NCBI GenBank assembly: GCA_023381515.1
Contig: JAMCQI010000041.1
Location: 62,001 to 126,000, forward strand
Source of the DNA: Chloroflexota bacterium
GTDB taxonomy: Bacteria; Chloroflexota; Anaerolineae; UBA4142
Reading direction: 5' to 3'
Length of the DNA stretch: 64,000 nt
The notes below the pieces were generated by a model. It was not told the origin of the DNA. It was given only the letters and a program-made list of their open reading frames with translations, and did no database searches. A program made the position numbers and the translations under genes. Below are positions 27,805-36,339 of this stretch, piece after piece. The stretch's first letter is position 1, and each line of letters starts with the position of its first letter.

Positions 27805-28697
27805 GGGTGAATCTCCCCATCCACCGCAAGTTGAGAATCATTGCGATGAGCGTGGGTGCTCTGCTCATGATCGTCGCCGTTAGCCTCGTGGCCCTGCAAT
27901 TGATGGCGAACTGGAGCCAGATAGCTCCGGAGTTGACGCGAATGCGGCCAGGCTTTCTAATCGGGTCTCTACTTTCGGTTCTTACGATGCTCTTGCTGAT
28001 GGGCCTCGGGTGGACTTGGGCCCTGAGGGCGATGGGTGTCCAGATAAAAATACGATCGGGTTTGATCATCTACTATCGCGTCAGTATCCTTCGCTATTTA
28101 CCAGGTTCTCTATGGCATCTCCCAGGTCGGGCGTACATCTGTCAGGAATGCGGCATACCAATCCCTACATTTGCACAGAGCGCTTTTCTCGAGTTGTTTT
28201 TTCTGCTATCCAGTTGTGCTATTTGGTCTGGATGGGGTATAGCCCTTTTTTGGGATAATGCGGCTCCTCTCCTGTTGAGCGCGATTGCGAGCGGGCTCAG
28301 CCTGCTAATGATAGTTAGGCCTCAATTTGCTCTTAGCTTGACGGCGTCCCTGGGCCTCAAGCTGAGGCCTGCGCGAGGAACGAGCATGTTGGGCATGCTT
28401 TTCATCTACTGTTTGGTCTGGCTAAGCTATGGTACCGCTATTCTTTTCTTACTTTATGCAATTCCAGGAACACAACCGCCATCTCCTCTATCTGCTACCG
28501 CGATAAACAGCGCAGCTTGGGCGGCCGGCTTCCTTTCGTTCTCACCGTTAGGCCTCGGTGTTCGAGAGCTAGGGCTCTCCGTCATGTTGGGCTCGAATCT
28601 CGGCGCGGCGGCAATTATCGCAAGCTTGGTCCAAAGGTTCATGGAAATGGCGTTGGAGGCTTGTCTGTGGCTCGTTGCCCAAGTCTCCAAAATTTAA
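27801..28697 (+). CDS. UPF0104/LPG-synthase-TM family protein (second copy)
   Basis: A 298-aa polytopic protein, paralogous in type to the one at 7.7 kb. It has an N-terminal helix, LRIIAMSVGALLMIVAVSLV, the family's basic motif region SILRYLPGSLWHLPGRAY (about 93-110), and a C-terminal block SFSPLGLGVRELGLSVMLGS; PxGLGxRE is a good family signature. It ends the first half of the locus and is followed by a perfect bidirectional terminator. A role in moving or handling a lipid-linked glycan is inferred from the family and the missing Wzx. Confidence 0.8.
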   Translation: MRVNLPIHRKLRIIAMSVGALLMIVAVSLVALQLMANWSQIAPELTRMRPGFLIGSLLSVLTMLLLMGLGWTWALRAMGVQIKIRSGLIIYYRVSILRYLPGSLWHLPGRAYICQECGIPIPTFAQSAFLELFFLLSSCAIWSGWGIALFWDNAAPLLLSAIASGLSLLMIVRPQFALSLTASLGLKLRPARGTSMLGMLFIYCLVWLSYGTAILFLLYAIPGTQPPSPLSATAINSAAWAAGFLSFSPLGLGVRELGLSVMLGSNLGAAAIIASLVQRFMEMALEACLWLVAQVSKI

Positions 28698-28736
28698 CTT
28701 CATAACTCGGTCGATCCGCTGGTATTTCAATAAGAC

Positions 28737-28770
28737 AAGCGCCACTGGCAGCCCAGTGGCGCTTTCTATC
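28737..28770. terminator. Bidirectional rho-independent terminator
   Basis: A perfect 12-bp stem (AAGCGCCACTGG with CCAGTGGCGCTT) with a 4-base loop is followed by a T-rich run in both directions. It separates the + strand glycan operon from the - strand repeat protein, so it probably ends both. Confidence 0.85.
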
Positions 28771-28800
28771 CGTACTTTGTACATGGATCTGGGTACCCGG

Positions 28801-30336
28801 CTAGAACCCAGCGAAGCCCGCAGCCGCATCGCCGCCTTGATATTGAGAAGCAGTTGCGTTGTTCTGGTCCGCTATCACGACGATGTTTTTGTTCGAGGTG
28901 ATTGTGACACCGCCTAGAAAGCCTGCGCTGATATGCCCATCCGACGCCTGGTTGAAGGTATGTGCACCCGCGTCTGTGGAGGTCATATTGTAAGTCTTGG
29001 TGCACGATCCATTGCACGACCCCTTGGCAGGCGAGTAAGTGAGAGTCAGATTGGCTGGAGTTCCATCGACGCTCTGAACAGAGAAGGTCGTGACCCAACC
29101 GGTCGAGTACATGTTTTCAATCAAAGGCACAACCTTGGTCAGAGCGGCCTTGGAGGAAGAGAAGCCCGTGTAGCCGATTGCCGAGTTGCCCGGTCCGCCA
29201 AACGAGTTCGAGATATTGTACACAACCACGACATTCTGGCTCGAGGTCACGGTGGCGGCACCGTAGTAGCCACTCGTGGGAGAAGTGCCTGACCAGCCGC
29301 TCGGGATAACACCAGCACGTGGGTTGATGTAGGCGGACCCGTTGGCGGGAATAGATCCATTAAGCTGGCCGCTGAATCCGCTGAACTTCACGGTCACGTT
29401 GGCAAGTGACCCCGTTGTATTCACGACGGTGAAATCCGTTGCCCAGACTCCCGTAGCTATGTAGCCCGGCATGTATACAGTTTGGCCCGCGTCAGACGAA
29501 GCTAGACCGTTGTAGGCAACCAAAACACCGCCCGTCGTCTTGTATTCTTCAACGATAACGGCAAGGTTCTGGGCGCCGGAGACTACGGCGGACCCGTTGA
29601 ATCCGGTGGTGCTTAGGGATGCCTGATCCACGACTGCTGTCATGTTTGGGGGAAGGTTAGTAATCGTGGTGTCTGCAGGGGCGCCACTGCCGACGTAATG
29701 AACAGTTACATTTGTGTTGGCGCTGCCAGCATTCTGCACATAGATCGCTGTATTCCACACCCCGAGGTGAGACATGATAATTGGCAGAATAACCGACGTC
29801 GAAGGATTAGTTACGGCACTGTACGCATCCGACGCATAGGCAGTTCCAGTTGACGTGTTTGCCGCGGTGACGGTTCCAGCCAACTGCTGATCGGAGCTGA
29901 CCACTATGGAGCCTCCGAAGTTCGTTGGGAATGTGGAGTCAGTGGCAGGATTGTAGTAGGCTGAACCCTTCGCACAGATTTTGTTGGCGCCACAACCACT
30001 GTCAGGGAGACTGACTGCAGTCCCGGCGTCGGCGCTAGCCCCACTAGTGAATTGTACAAAGCGAGTTAACGTAACGTTCGCGACCGAGCTGCTCTGGTTA
30101 AAGAGGGTAAAATCGGTGATCCAGTTTCCTGGAGGGGCCAAAATGCCTCTGGGGCTGACACCTGGCTTTGCAGGAGCGCGGGTCGGAGTCGGTGCGGCAA
30201 GGCCGGGTCCGAGCCCAGAGGCAAGATTACCTGGACCAGCCATTGGGGATACAGAAGCCGATACAGACCCAAGCTGAAGTGCCAATAGCGCGATTACCGC
30301 GATTAGCAGGATGAAGATGCCACGGTTCCTAAACAT
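28801..30336 (-). CDS. Secreted repeat protein with four beta-rich repeats
   Basis: A 511-aa exported protein. A signal peptide (IFILLIAVIALLALQLGSVSAS) and a Pro-rich linker (LAAPTPTRAPAKPGVSP) are followed by four similar repeats of about 100-120 residues. They begin NWITDFTLFNQSSSVANVTL, NTAIYVQNAGSANTNVTV, WATDFTVVNTTGSLANVTVK and WVTTFSVQSVDGTPANLTL, and each contains a NAxVTV/LTY strand. The composition is rich in Ser, Thr, Asn and Gly, with many potential glycosylation sites. I do not recognise a named family; an Ig-like or fibronectin-like surface adhesin is likely. The ATG at 30336 has GAAGGAG eight bases upstream. It follows its own promoter and ends just before a terminator. Confidence 0.72.
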   Translation of the reverse strand: MFRNRGIFILLIAVIALLALQLGSVSASVSPMAGPGNLASGLGPGLAAPTPTRAPAKPGVSPRGILAPPGNWITDFTLFNQSSSVANVTLTRFVQFTSGASADAGTAVSLPDSGCGANKICAKGSAYYNPATDSTFPTNFGGSIVVSSDQQLAGTVTAANTSTGTAYASDAYSAVTNPSTSVILPIIMSHLGVWNTAIYVQNAGSANTNVTVHYVGSGAPADTTITNLPPNMTAVVDQASLSTTGFNGSAVVSGAQNLAVIVEEYKTTGGVLVAYNGLASSDAGQTVYMPGYIATGVWATDFTVVNTTGSLANVTVKFSGFSGQLNGSIPANGSAYINPRAGVIPSGWSGTSPTSGYYGAATVTSSQNVVVVYNISNSFGGPGNSAIGYTGFSSSKAALTKVVPLIENMYSTGWVTTFSVQSVDGTPANLTLTYSPAKGSCNGSCTKTYNMTSTDAGAHTFNQASDGHISAGFLGGVTITSNKNIVVIADQNNATASQYQGGDAAAGFAGF

Positions 30337-30411
30337 GTTTGCTGCTCCTTCCATGATCATGTGTGTCATTGGATAAAACCAAGCGCTGAATCATAACAAT
30401 CTACCTCGCAC

Positions 30412-30440
30412 AGCATACGCCTATTGCGCTCGAGAGGCAA
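30412..30440 (-). promoter_or_regulatory. Sigma70-like promoter for the repeat protein
   Basis: Read on the - strand, TTGCCT and TATGCT are separated by 17 bases. It gives a 5' leader of about 70 bases before the ATG. Confidence 0.55.
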
Positions 30441-30469
30441 TAACCCATTAGGCTTAAGTTGTGCCCAAG

Positions 30470-31780
30470 TCATCGAATCGCGGGTACCAAAATTGTATAA
30501 ATCGCCTGATAGGCGACATTCTGAGAGCTTGGAGCATTATGAATATCGCCTCCAAGCGCGTACAGCATGGGATCGATAGAGACCACACGTAGATGGGACC
30601 AGTTGTCAGGGATCTGTCCCTTGAAGCTCTGCCATTGGTCTTGGTTAGGTACATACTCCAAAGGAGGTAGCAATGTACCTTTTCCACCAGTTCCGCCGAT
30701 TATGTACACTGCACCACCAATGCTCGCTGCGCCCATTGCATAGCGCGCCTCCGGCATTGGGGCACTTGTGTTCCAGGGAGAGTTGCTAGTTCCCTCGCGC
30801 TCGGGTGTGTACACTTCATTTACGGGAAGCGCTTCTTTGCCATCGAATCCCCCAACCACGTAAATGCGACTTGCCACCGACGAGGCGCTCGCATAGGCGC
30901 GCCCGATTGACATAGGAGTACCGGAGCGCCACGCATCTAGCCCCGGATCATACTCGTACACAGAGGCTACGTAATTATGGCCGTCCCATCCACCGAAAAC
31001 ATAGATCTTGCCCTCAAATGCCACGGTAGCATAAGCGCAAAGTGGGCTTGGCAACGATGCTCGCTGCTCCCATCGATTTTGCTGAGGGTCGAAGACTTCG
31101 AGCCTATCTGTAACCCCTTCCGAGGCCAAACGACCGCCCGGCACATAGATCTGGCCGCCCACTACCGCGGCGCTGATATCTGTTACCGGCGTTGGCTTGG
31201 GAGCAAGTGTCATCCATGTGTTGCTAGTCGGATCATAGCGTTCAACAACTGATGTCACTCCTCCCTTTGTTGCTCCGCTGATTACGTATATTTGGTTGTC
31301 GCTTACTGCTGCAGCGAAGCTGCTACGTGCTGTAGGCAACGGAGCGCGAAATTGCCAGCGGTTCGATGTAGCAGGTGATACCGGGCTTGCGGAAGCTTCG
31401 TTCGGTTCTTTGCGGGCAGACAGAGCCCAATTACCGAGAAAGATGAGGAGCGCCAAGAAGGGAACAGAAAGGAATAGATAACGTGCTAGTCTTCTCCCCT
31501 TCAGGCCAGTCTTCTCAGGAAAGACTTCTAGCCCTGGCAGAGTTGCTTTTTCCCCCGCGGTTGGCAGGCCAGGAACCTGAGCCAATCCCTCTCGGATAGC
31601 ATATAGCGTTGCTTCGGTCCGCGAGGCGACGCCAGTCTTGGCAAAAATATTCCGCAGGTGCACCTTCACGGTGTTCGTGCTTATGACGAGCCGCTGCGCG
31701 ATTTCTTTGTTGCTTGCCCCTGTCGCAACAAGCCGCAGAATTTCGCGCTCGCGCTCGCTAAGCTGCTCGTTCTCTTGCAT
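30470..31780 (-). CDS. LuxR-type regulator fused to a membrane helix and Kelch propeller
   Basis: A 436-aa one-component regulator with an unusual layout. Residues 5-68 form a LuxR-family helix-turn-helix: LSEREREILRLVATGASNKE, then AQRLVISTNTVKVHLRNIFA. A basic linker and one helix (YLFLSVPFLALLIFLGNWAL, about 101-120) follow. From about residue 140 there is a six-blade Kelch propeller, with blade motifs NQIYVISGA, GQIYVPGGR, GKIYVFGGWDG, SRIYVVGGFDG, GAVYIIGGTGG and MLYALGGDI. The DNA-binding part would lie in the cytoplasm and the propeller outside, so it could sense a wall or surface sugar (inference). It has no receiver domain. A strong promoter lies just upstream. Confidence 0.85.
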   Translation of the reverse strand: MQENEQLSEREREILRLVATGASNKEIAQRLVISTNTVKVHLRNIFAKTGVASRTEATLYAIREGLAQVPGLPTAGEKATLPGLEVFPEKTGLKGRRLARYLFLSVPFLALLIFLGNWALSARKEPNEASASPVSPATSNRWQFRAPLPTARSSFAAAVSDNQIYVISGATKGGVTSVVERYDPTSNTWMTLAPKPTPVTDISAAVVGGQIYVPGGRLASEGVTDRLEVFDPQQNRWEQRASLPSPLCAYATVAFEGKIYVFGGWDGHNYVASVYEYDPGLDAWRSGTPMSIGRAYASASSVASRIYVVGGFDGKEALPVNEVYTPEREGTSNSPWNTSAPMPEARYAMGAASIGGAVYIIGGTGGKGTLLPPLEYVPNQDQWQSFKGQIPDNWSHLRVVSIDPMLYALGGDIHNAPSSQNVAYQAIYTILVPAIR

Positions 31781-31830
31781 TGAGTGACTCTTTCACTTTG
31801 TCCAAGGTGTCAGGTGGACGCCATGTATTG

Positions 31831-31859
31831 AGAATACTCGCACTTGGCCCTCCTGTCAA
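31831..31859 (-). promoter_or_regulatory. Sigma70-like promoter for the Kelch-LuxR gene
   Basis: On the - strand a perfect TTGACA is followed, 17 bases later, by TATTCT. The leader to the ATG is about 45 bases. It points away from the dead IS1-like element. Confidence 0.7.
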
Positions 31860-31989
31860 ATCGTTTCGGGGATGTGCATCGAGACCTGATATTTGGGTAG
31901 CACCCCCTTCAATTGTGGAGGTGAGTCGAAGAAACGTCGATCCACCGGAAGACCCTCTCTGAATACCCATTTCGGACGGGCCACAGCTA

Positions 31990-32830
31990 ATGCACCCACG
32001 GACAGTGTCTGGCTCCAATGAGGACTGCCCCGCAAGAGGGCAGCTTGGCAAAGGCAATATCCGCATCCACTCCGCCAAAGAGCATCGTCATGCCTGCCAT
32101 GTCTGCCGCAAGACCTTTAGCGAAACGAAGAGCACTGTCTTCTGTCGCTTGTCGATCGCGGTCGGGGACTGTAGCTGCCTTCCCACTCGATGAGCGGACA
32201 GTCAAGGTGTGGCTCACCCGTGGTGGGCCGCACTGTAAACGGATGCAACAGGCCGACATCCAACCACGACGCGACTTGGGCCAGGTGCAAGCACGTGAAA
32301 TTCGCGTCAAGGTCCACAAAGCCATCCGGCGGCTAGTGATGGCCATGGAAGCACGCAAAGTGTGCCCGCGGCCACGGCGTCGCACCGTGCCGCCGGACCG
32401 TGCATGAGATAGAAGCGCAGGTGAATCGCGTGTTGCGTATCCCGCAGGGGGACGGCGTGATTGATACGGCGTCCATCGAGCGACTCCTTGCCACCTTCCG
32501 AGTGCGACTGTCCAGGTTGGTGCGGGGTAGCCCGTGCCTGATGTGCAAATCATCGACCTTGCAGGCCGGCGTCTATCTGGTTAGCACCATTAACAACTTG
32601 GGTAAGCGGTATGACAGTTTGTTCGTGGCCTTGGCGGTCGGAAGGTCGGGTCGGCGGGATTGGGGTCGCACGGACTCCGGCCATGGCGGCAGGAATCACC
32701 ATCATTCCTGAACAGTGCAATAACTGTTCACGTACCATGTGCCGCCCGCCGCTGGAGACCACCCAAACACCATGGTCGGCCTGCCAGGGCGACCCAAGAG
32801 CTGACTAGCCAGCGGTGTTCGTGATCCCGA
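31990..32830 (+). pseudogene. IS1-like (zinc-ribbon DDE) transposase remnant
   Basis: Pieces of one transposase are spread over three frames. The order is DCPARGQLGKGNIRIHS and CHVCRKTFSETKSTVF (N-terminal zinc ribbon and HTH); DERTVKVWLTRGGPHC and RRDLGQVQAREIRVKV (catalytic start); GDGVIDTASIERLLATFR with LQAGVYLVSTINNL (catalytic end); and TPAMAAGITIIPEQ with a final RWRPPKHHGRPA. These match in order a transposase type I recall as common in Chloroflexota and cyanobacteria. At least three frame changes and several stops make it non-functional. Assignment to IS1 is by motif and moderate. It lies between the Kelch-LuxR gene and the ABC-dependent glycan module. Confidence 0.7.
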
Positions 32831-32930
32831 TCGAATGGGGTCATTTCAATATTTGCCTAATCCAGTTGAAACGGATAGAATAGCGCCAGTTCTCTGCCAG
32901 GATGTATCCGCCAAATGGAAAGTTGTCCCA

Positions 32931-33767
32931 ATGACACCAATGAGTTCATCGCAAGACCTCATCTATGACTCCCGCCGCGCCCGGATGGCGATTATCGACG
33001 ACGCCGCCGAGCTTTTCCGTTATCGCGACCTATTGGTGAGTCTCGTCCGGCGAGATCTGACGGTGCGCTACAAGCGCTCTGCACTCGGGTTCCTCTGGAC
33101 GATGCTCAACCCCTTGCTCACGATGTTGGTGATGACGGTGGTCTTTTCGACGGCATTTGGTTCTACTCAGAAGCACTATGCCGTCTATGTGCTTTCCGGC
33201 CTTCTGTTGTGGATTTACTTTTCCCAGAGCACTCTGCAGGCGATTGATAGCCTCGTCTGGGGAGGAGGTCTCATTAACAAGATCTACCTCCCGAAATCGA
33301 TTTTTGTCCTATCCGCAGTTGTAGTTGGTCTGGTCAATCTCTTGCTCGCGTTCATTCCATTGGGCCTCATCATGCTTGCGACGGGGGCCCCTTTCTCATG
33401 GGCACTCGTCTTTCTGCCTGTTCCAATTCTCCTGGCGACTATGTTCACTCTCGGGGTAGGATTGTTTGGTTCAGCTCTCGCCGTGTTTTTTATGGATATT
33501 GCAGATATCTACCGTGTGGGGCTCACGATCTTTATGTACTTGACCCCCATCTTTTATCCGCTTGCTACGGTACCCTCCAAGTATCTGCTCCTTGTTCACC
33601 TCAATCCCATGTACTACTTTGTAGAGAGTTTCCGTGCTCCAATCTATCAGGGGCAACTCCCAGAGCCGTTCGTGCTTATCCGCGCCTTCCTTCTGGCTGT
33701 GGGGGCGTTTCTCCTCGGTTGGTGGTTCTTTACGCGAAAGGCAGACGAGTTTGCTTACCGCATCTAG
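32931..33767 (+). CDS. wzm: ABC-2 type polysaccharide export permease
   Basis: The membrane subunit of an ABC transporter that exports a finished glycan. About 278 aa from the ATG at 32931 (an in-frame start also exists at 32835). The N-terminal amphipathic helix has RYRDLLVSLVRRDLTVRYKR, a classic Wzm/TagG motif, followed by SALGFLWTMLNPLLTMLVMT, with six predicted helices and MYYFVESFRAPIYQGQLP near the end. The stop lies inside the likely start of the ATPase gene, so the two subunits are coupled. This marks the second, ABC-dependent glycan module. Symbol given by homology only. Confidence 0.9.
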   Translation: MTPMSSSQDLIYDSRRARMAIIDDAAELFRYRDLLVSLVRRDLTVRYKRSALGFLWTMLNPLLTMLVMTVVFSTAFGSTQKHYAVYVLSGLLLWIYFSQSTLQAIDSLVWGGGLINKIYLPKSIFVLSAVVVGLVNLLLAFIPLGLIMLATGAPFSWALVFLPVPILLATMFTLGVGLFGSALAVFFMDIADIYRVGLTIFMYLTPIFYPLATVPSKYLLLVHLNPMYYFVESFRAPIYQGQLPEPFVLIRAFLLAVGAFLLGWWFFTRKADEFAYRI

Positions 33768-35007
33768 TAGTCCGAGGGTAACTGCGGACAGATCCTCGGA
33801 AACGGTCGTCCGCCTCGAAGGAGTATCGGTTCGCTATCGAGTGCCTCATGAGCGATATTCCTCGTTGAAGGAACACACCATCCGCTTCCTGCAGCGGAGG
33901 GTTCAATACCACGATTTCTTGGCCCTTGAAGGCGTCGATCTCGAAATCAAGCGTGGCGAGATCGTCGGCATCATTGGGCGCAACGGAGCCGGCAAGAGTA
34001 CTCTCCTGAAGGTCATTGCCCGCGTGCTCAGGCCTTCGAGTGGCCATGTCTGGATTCGCGGGCGCGTCGCGCCCCTTCTCGAATTCGGTGCCGGGTTCCA
34101 TCCCGAGTTGACGGGTCGCGAGAATGTGTTTCTTAATGGCACCATTTTGGGCTTTTCACGTGCTGAGATGGAGGCCAAGTTTCCCAGAATTGTGGATTTT
34201 GCCGAGCTGGCCGATTTCATCGATGCTCCCCTCCGGACTTATTCGAGCGGCATGGTTGCGCGCCTGGGTTTTGCCGTTGCCACAGACGTAGACCCCGATG
34301 TCCTCCTCGTGGATGAAGTTCTCTCCGTTGGAGATTCTCGCTTTCAGAAGAAATCAGCCGAACGGATCGAGAGTTTTCGTGCGGCAGGCGCCACGATCCT
34401 CCTCGTCTCCCATAGTCTGGAAACCGTCAAGTCGCTCTGTACACGAGCCATCTGGCTTTCGCGCGGCCGCGTTATGGGTACCGGTTCTCCTATGGCTGTC
34501 GTGCAACAGTACATGGAGAATGAGCGATCGGCGGACTCAGGGTGGCGATTTGGCACTCGCCGGGTCGAGGTTGAGCAAGTCCGTCTGATGAATGCTAAAG
34601 GAGAGCCGCAAAGTGTATTCAAGACCGGCGATACGCTGGTTCTCGAGTTCGATTATTGCGCCCATGAAGCGATTTCGTCGCCTGTCTTCGGAATGGCACT
34701 GCACCGTGACGATGGAATTCACGTCTCGGGTCCAAACACGTCGTTTGCGGGCGTCGTTCTGCCTACGGTACAAGGACATGGAACAGTGACGTTTACCGTC
34801 CCGTATCTTCCCCTGTTAGAGGGAGCATATCGGGTCTCTATCTCGGCGCACAATCAGGGTGATACCGAGTTCTATGACTATCACGATCGGGCCTATTATT
34901 TCGAGGTGCGGAATCAGGAGGGGGGCGTACAAGAGCGCTTTGGGTTGATCACCCTCCGAGGCGAATGGAAGCATACTTCAGGATCCCGCGGTGGAGTCGG
35001 TTCCTAG
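33751..35007 (+). CDS. wzt: ABC transporter ATPase for polysaccharide export, with C-terminal cargo domain
   Basis: The ATP-hydrolysing subunit of the glycan exporter, about 418 aa. The nucleotide-binding domain has Walker A IGRNGAGKSTLLKVIAR, signature TYSSGMVARLGFAVA, Walker B DVLLVDEVLSVGD and H-loop VSHSLETV. After residue 270 a beta-rich Wzt_C-like domain follows (TGDTLVLEFDYCAH, FGMALHRDDGIHVSGP, YRVSISAHNQGD), which in known systems recognises the finished non-reducing end. The chain-end cap may therefore matter here. The TTG at 33751 overlaps the permease stop by 17 bases. Symbol given by homology only. Confidence 0.9.
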   Translation: MLTASSSPRVTADRSSETVVRLEGVSVRYRVPHERYSSLKEHTIRFLQRRVQYHDFLALEGVDLEIKRGEIVGIIGRNGAGKSTLLKVIARVLRPSSGHVWIRGRVAPLLEFGAGFHPELTGRENVFLNGTILGFSRAEMEAKFPRIVDFAELADFIDAPLRTYSSGMVARLGFAVATDVDPDVLLVDEVLSVGDSRFQKKSAERIESFRAAGATILLVSHSLETVKSLCTRAIWLSRGRVMGTGSPMAVVQQYMENERSADSGWRFGTRRVEVEQVRLMNAKGEPQSVFKTGDTLVLEFDYCAHEAISSPVFGMALHRDDGIHVSGPNTSFAGVVLPTVQGHGTVTFTVPYLPLLEGAYRVSISAHNQGDTEFYDYHDRAYYFEVRNQEGGVQERFGLITLRGEWKHTSGSRGGVGS

Positions 35008-36238
35008 GAAATTGGTGTCCAGCATTCTCACCCTTGGCCCAAGTTTGCGAGAAGACCGAGCGCTTTCCGCCGCCTATCTGAAAGCGCCTGCCCAGCTCAC
35101 AGGCGTGGCGGCGGTGTTAATGTTCGCGTTGCTCTACCAACTCCTCGCTTCGCCTTATGATCTCTCGGGCCTGATCTTTCTTGGTCTGTTACTTGCTTTA
35201 TTGCTCGTGTATTTCGGGGCTCCGCGGGCACTTGTGTATTTGATCTTCGCGGGGGTCTTGGTAGCACATCTGTTTGCCTATACACAAATTATCTCCACCA
35301 CCCCTGCCTTCCAGGGCTCGACGCGCGATAAAGCGGTATTGCTGACTACTCAAGCATTCTTGCGAGGAGAGAATGCCTGGAACCACATCGGCGAATTGGG
35401 GGTCGCCGCCACTACGGGACCGGCCAGCATTCTGTTTGCATCGCCTTTCGTAGCATTGTTCGGCGGAATTTCTTGGCTCACTTTTTTGTTTTGGGTTACC
35501 TTCTTTTCCATTTTGTTGTTTGGTGATGTACTGTTGAGGAACAACTCTTTCTTTTCCTTGTCGCTCTTATTCCTCCTGGGTGTATTCGGTTTTACTCACA
35601 CACTCGAGTGGAGATTGGACGAACTTTACTATCCTTATCTGTTCATGGCGCTCGCCTATTTCTGTTTGGTCCGGGGGCACTGGTTGTTAGCAGGAATTTC
35701 CCTTCTAATCACCATTCTGTTTCGTCCGAACTATGTTTTCATGGCGGGGGCTTTTCTCCTCTGGTTTTTCTGGGGTCCGAGATTTTCCCGGGCGGCTGTC
35801 GCGAGAATAAGTATAGGAATGGCGCTGGGGGCCGTAGTCGTTCTTGTGCCATTTGCGATCGTGGGCCGGGGCGAATTCCTGAGGAACAACTCTCTTCTCT
35901 TCGCCTTTTCAACAAGCGGGCAGATCACCTGGCCCGACAGTGACCCTTTTCGGGTGCTGAATAGCCTCGCTCAGATGATTGGTTCTGGTGCATCGGAGTT
36001 GGTAAGACTGAGTCTATCTGCGCTGCTCGTAACAGGCGTGGCCTGGCGTCTGCGCGGCCATAACATCTCTCACCCGTTCTGGCACATTGCGGTCGCTGCA
36101 TTTGTGGCCCATACGCTCATTTGGTTCCCTTTCCAGATCAGGTTGGCCATGGACTATGCTCTTATCTTTATCTTACCTGCATTCATGGCCGTCGCATTTG
36201 AGGGTAAGCGCAACCTTGCGCGAATAGGTGCTGCCTAA
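34991..36238 (+). CDS. Polytopic membrane protein of unknown function
   Basis: A 415-aa membrane protein with about eleven hydrophobic helices. I do not recognise the family with certainty. A first outside loop contains QGSTRDKAVLLTTQAFLRG and a second has HTLEWRLDELYYPYLFMALA, an acidic pattern compatible with a GT-C glycosyltransferase, but no clear DxD-type motif is seen. It begins with GTG inside the end of the ATPase gene, so it is coupled to export. A glycan-modifying or polymerising role is inferred from position only. Confidence 0.6.
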   Translation: MESVPRKLVSSILTLGPSLREDRALSAAYLKAPAQLTGVAAVLMFALLYQLLASPYDLSGLIFLGLLLALLLVYFGAPRALVYLIFAGVLVAHLFAYTQIISTTPAFQGSTRDKAVLLTTQAFLRGENAWNHIGELGVAATTGPASILFASPFVALFGGISWLTFLFWVTFFSILLFGDVLLRNNSFFSLSLLFLLGVFGFTHTLEWRLDELYYPYLFMALAYFCLVRGHWLLAGISLLITILFRPNYVFMAGAFLLWFFWGPRFSRAAVARISIGMALGAVVVLVPFAIVGRGEFLRNNSLLFAFSTSGQITWPDSDPFRVLNSLAQMIGSGASELVRLSLSALLVTGVAWRLRGHNISHPFWHIAVAAFVAHTLIWFPFQIRLAMDYALIFILPAFMAVAFEGKRNLARIGAA

Positions 36239-36339
36239 TGTTAGCATGCTCTTCATCTCTCAGTGCGGATGTTGACCGATATCAAGAGCGCAAGAGGTGA
36301 TGTGGTCGATATTTACAGGTTGAGGACAGAGGAACTCTA

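Noticed and set aside
28801..30336. The repeat protein as a substrate of the Kelch-LuxR regulator
   Set aside because: The two promoters share no obvious motif beyond the core boxes, so direct regulation is not supported by sequence.
33634..33750. A longer N terminus of the ATPase
   Set aside because: The extra residues lie fully within the permease gene in another frame and match no ATPase family sequence.
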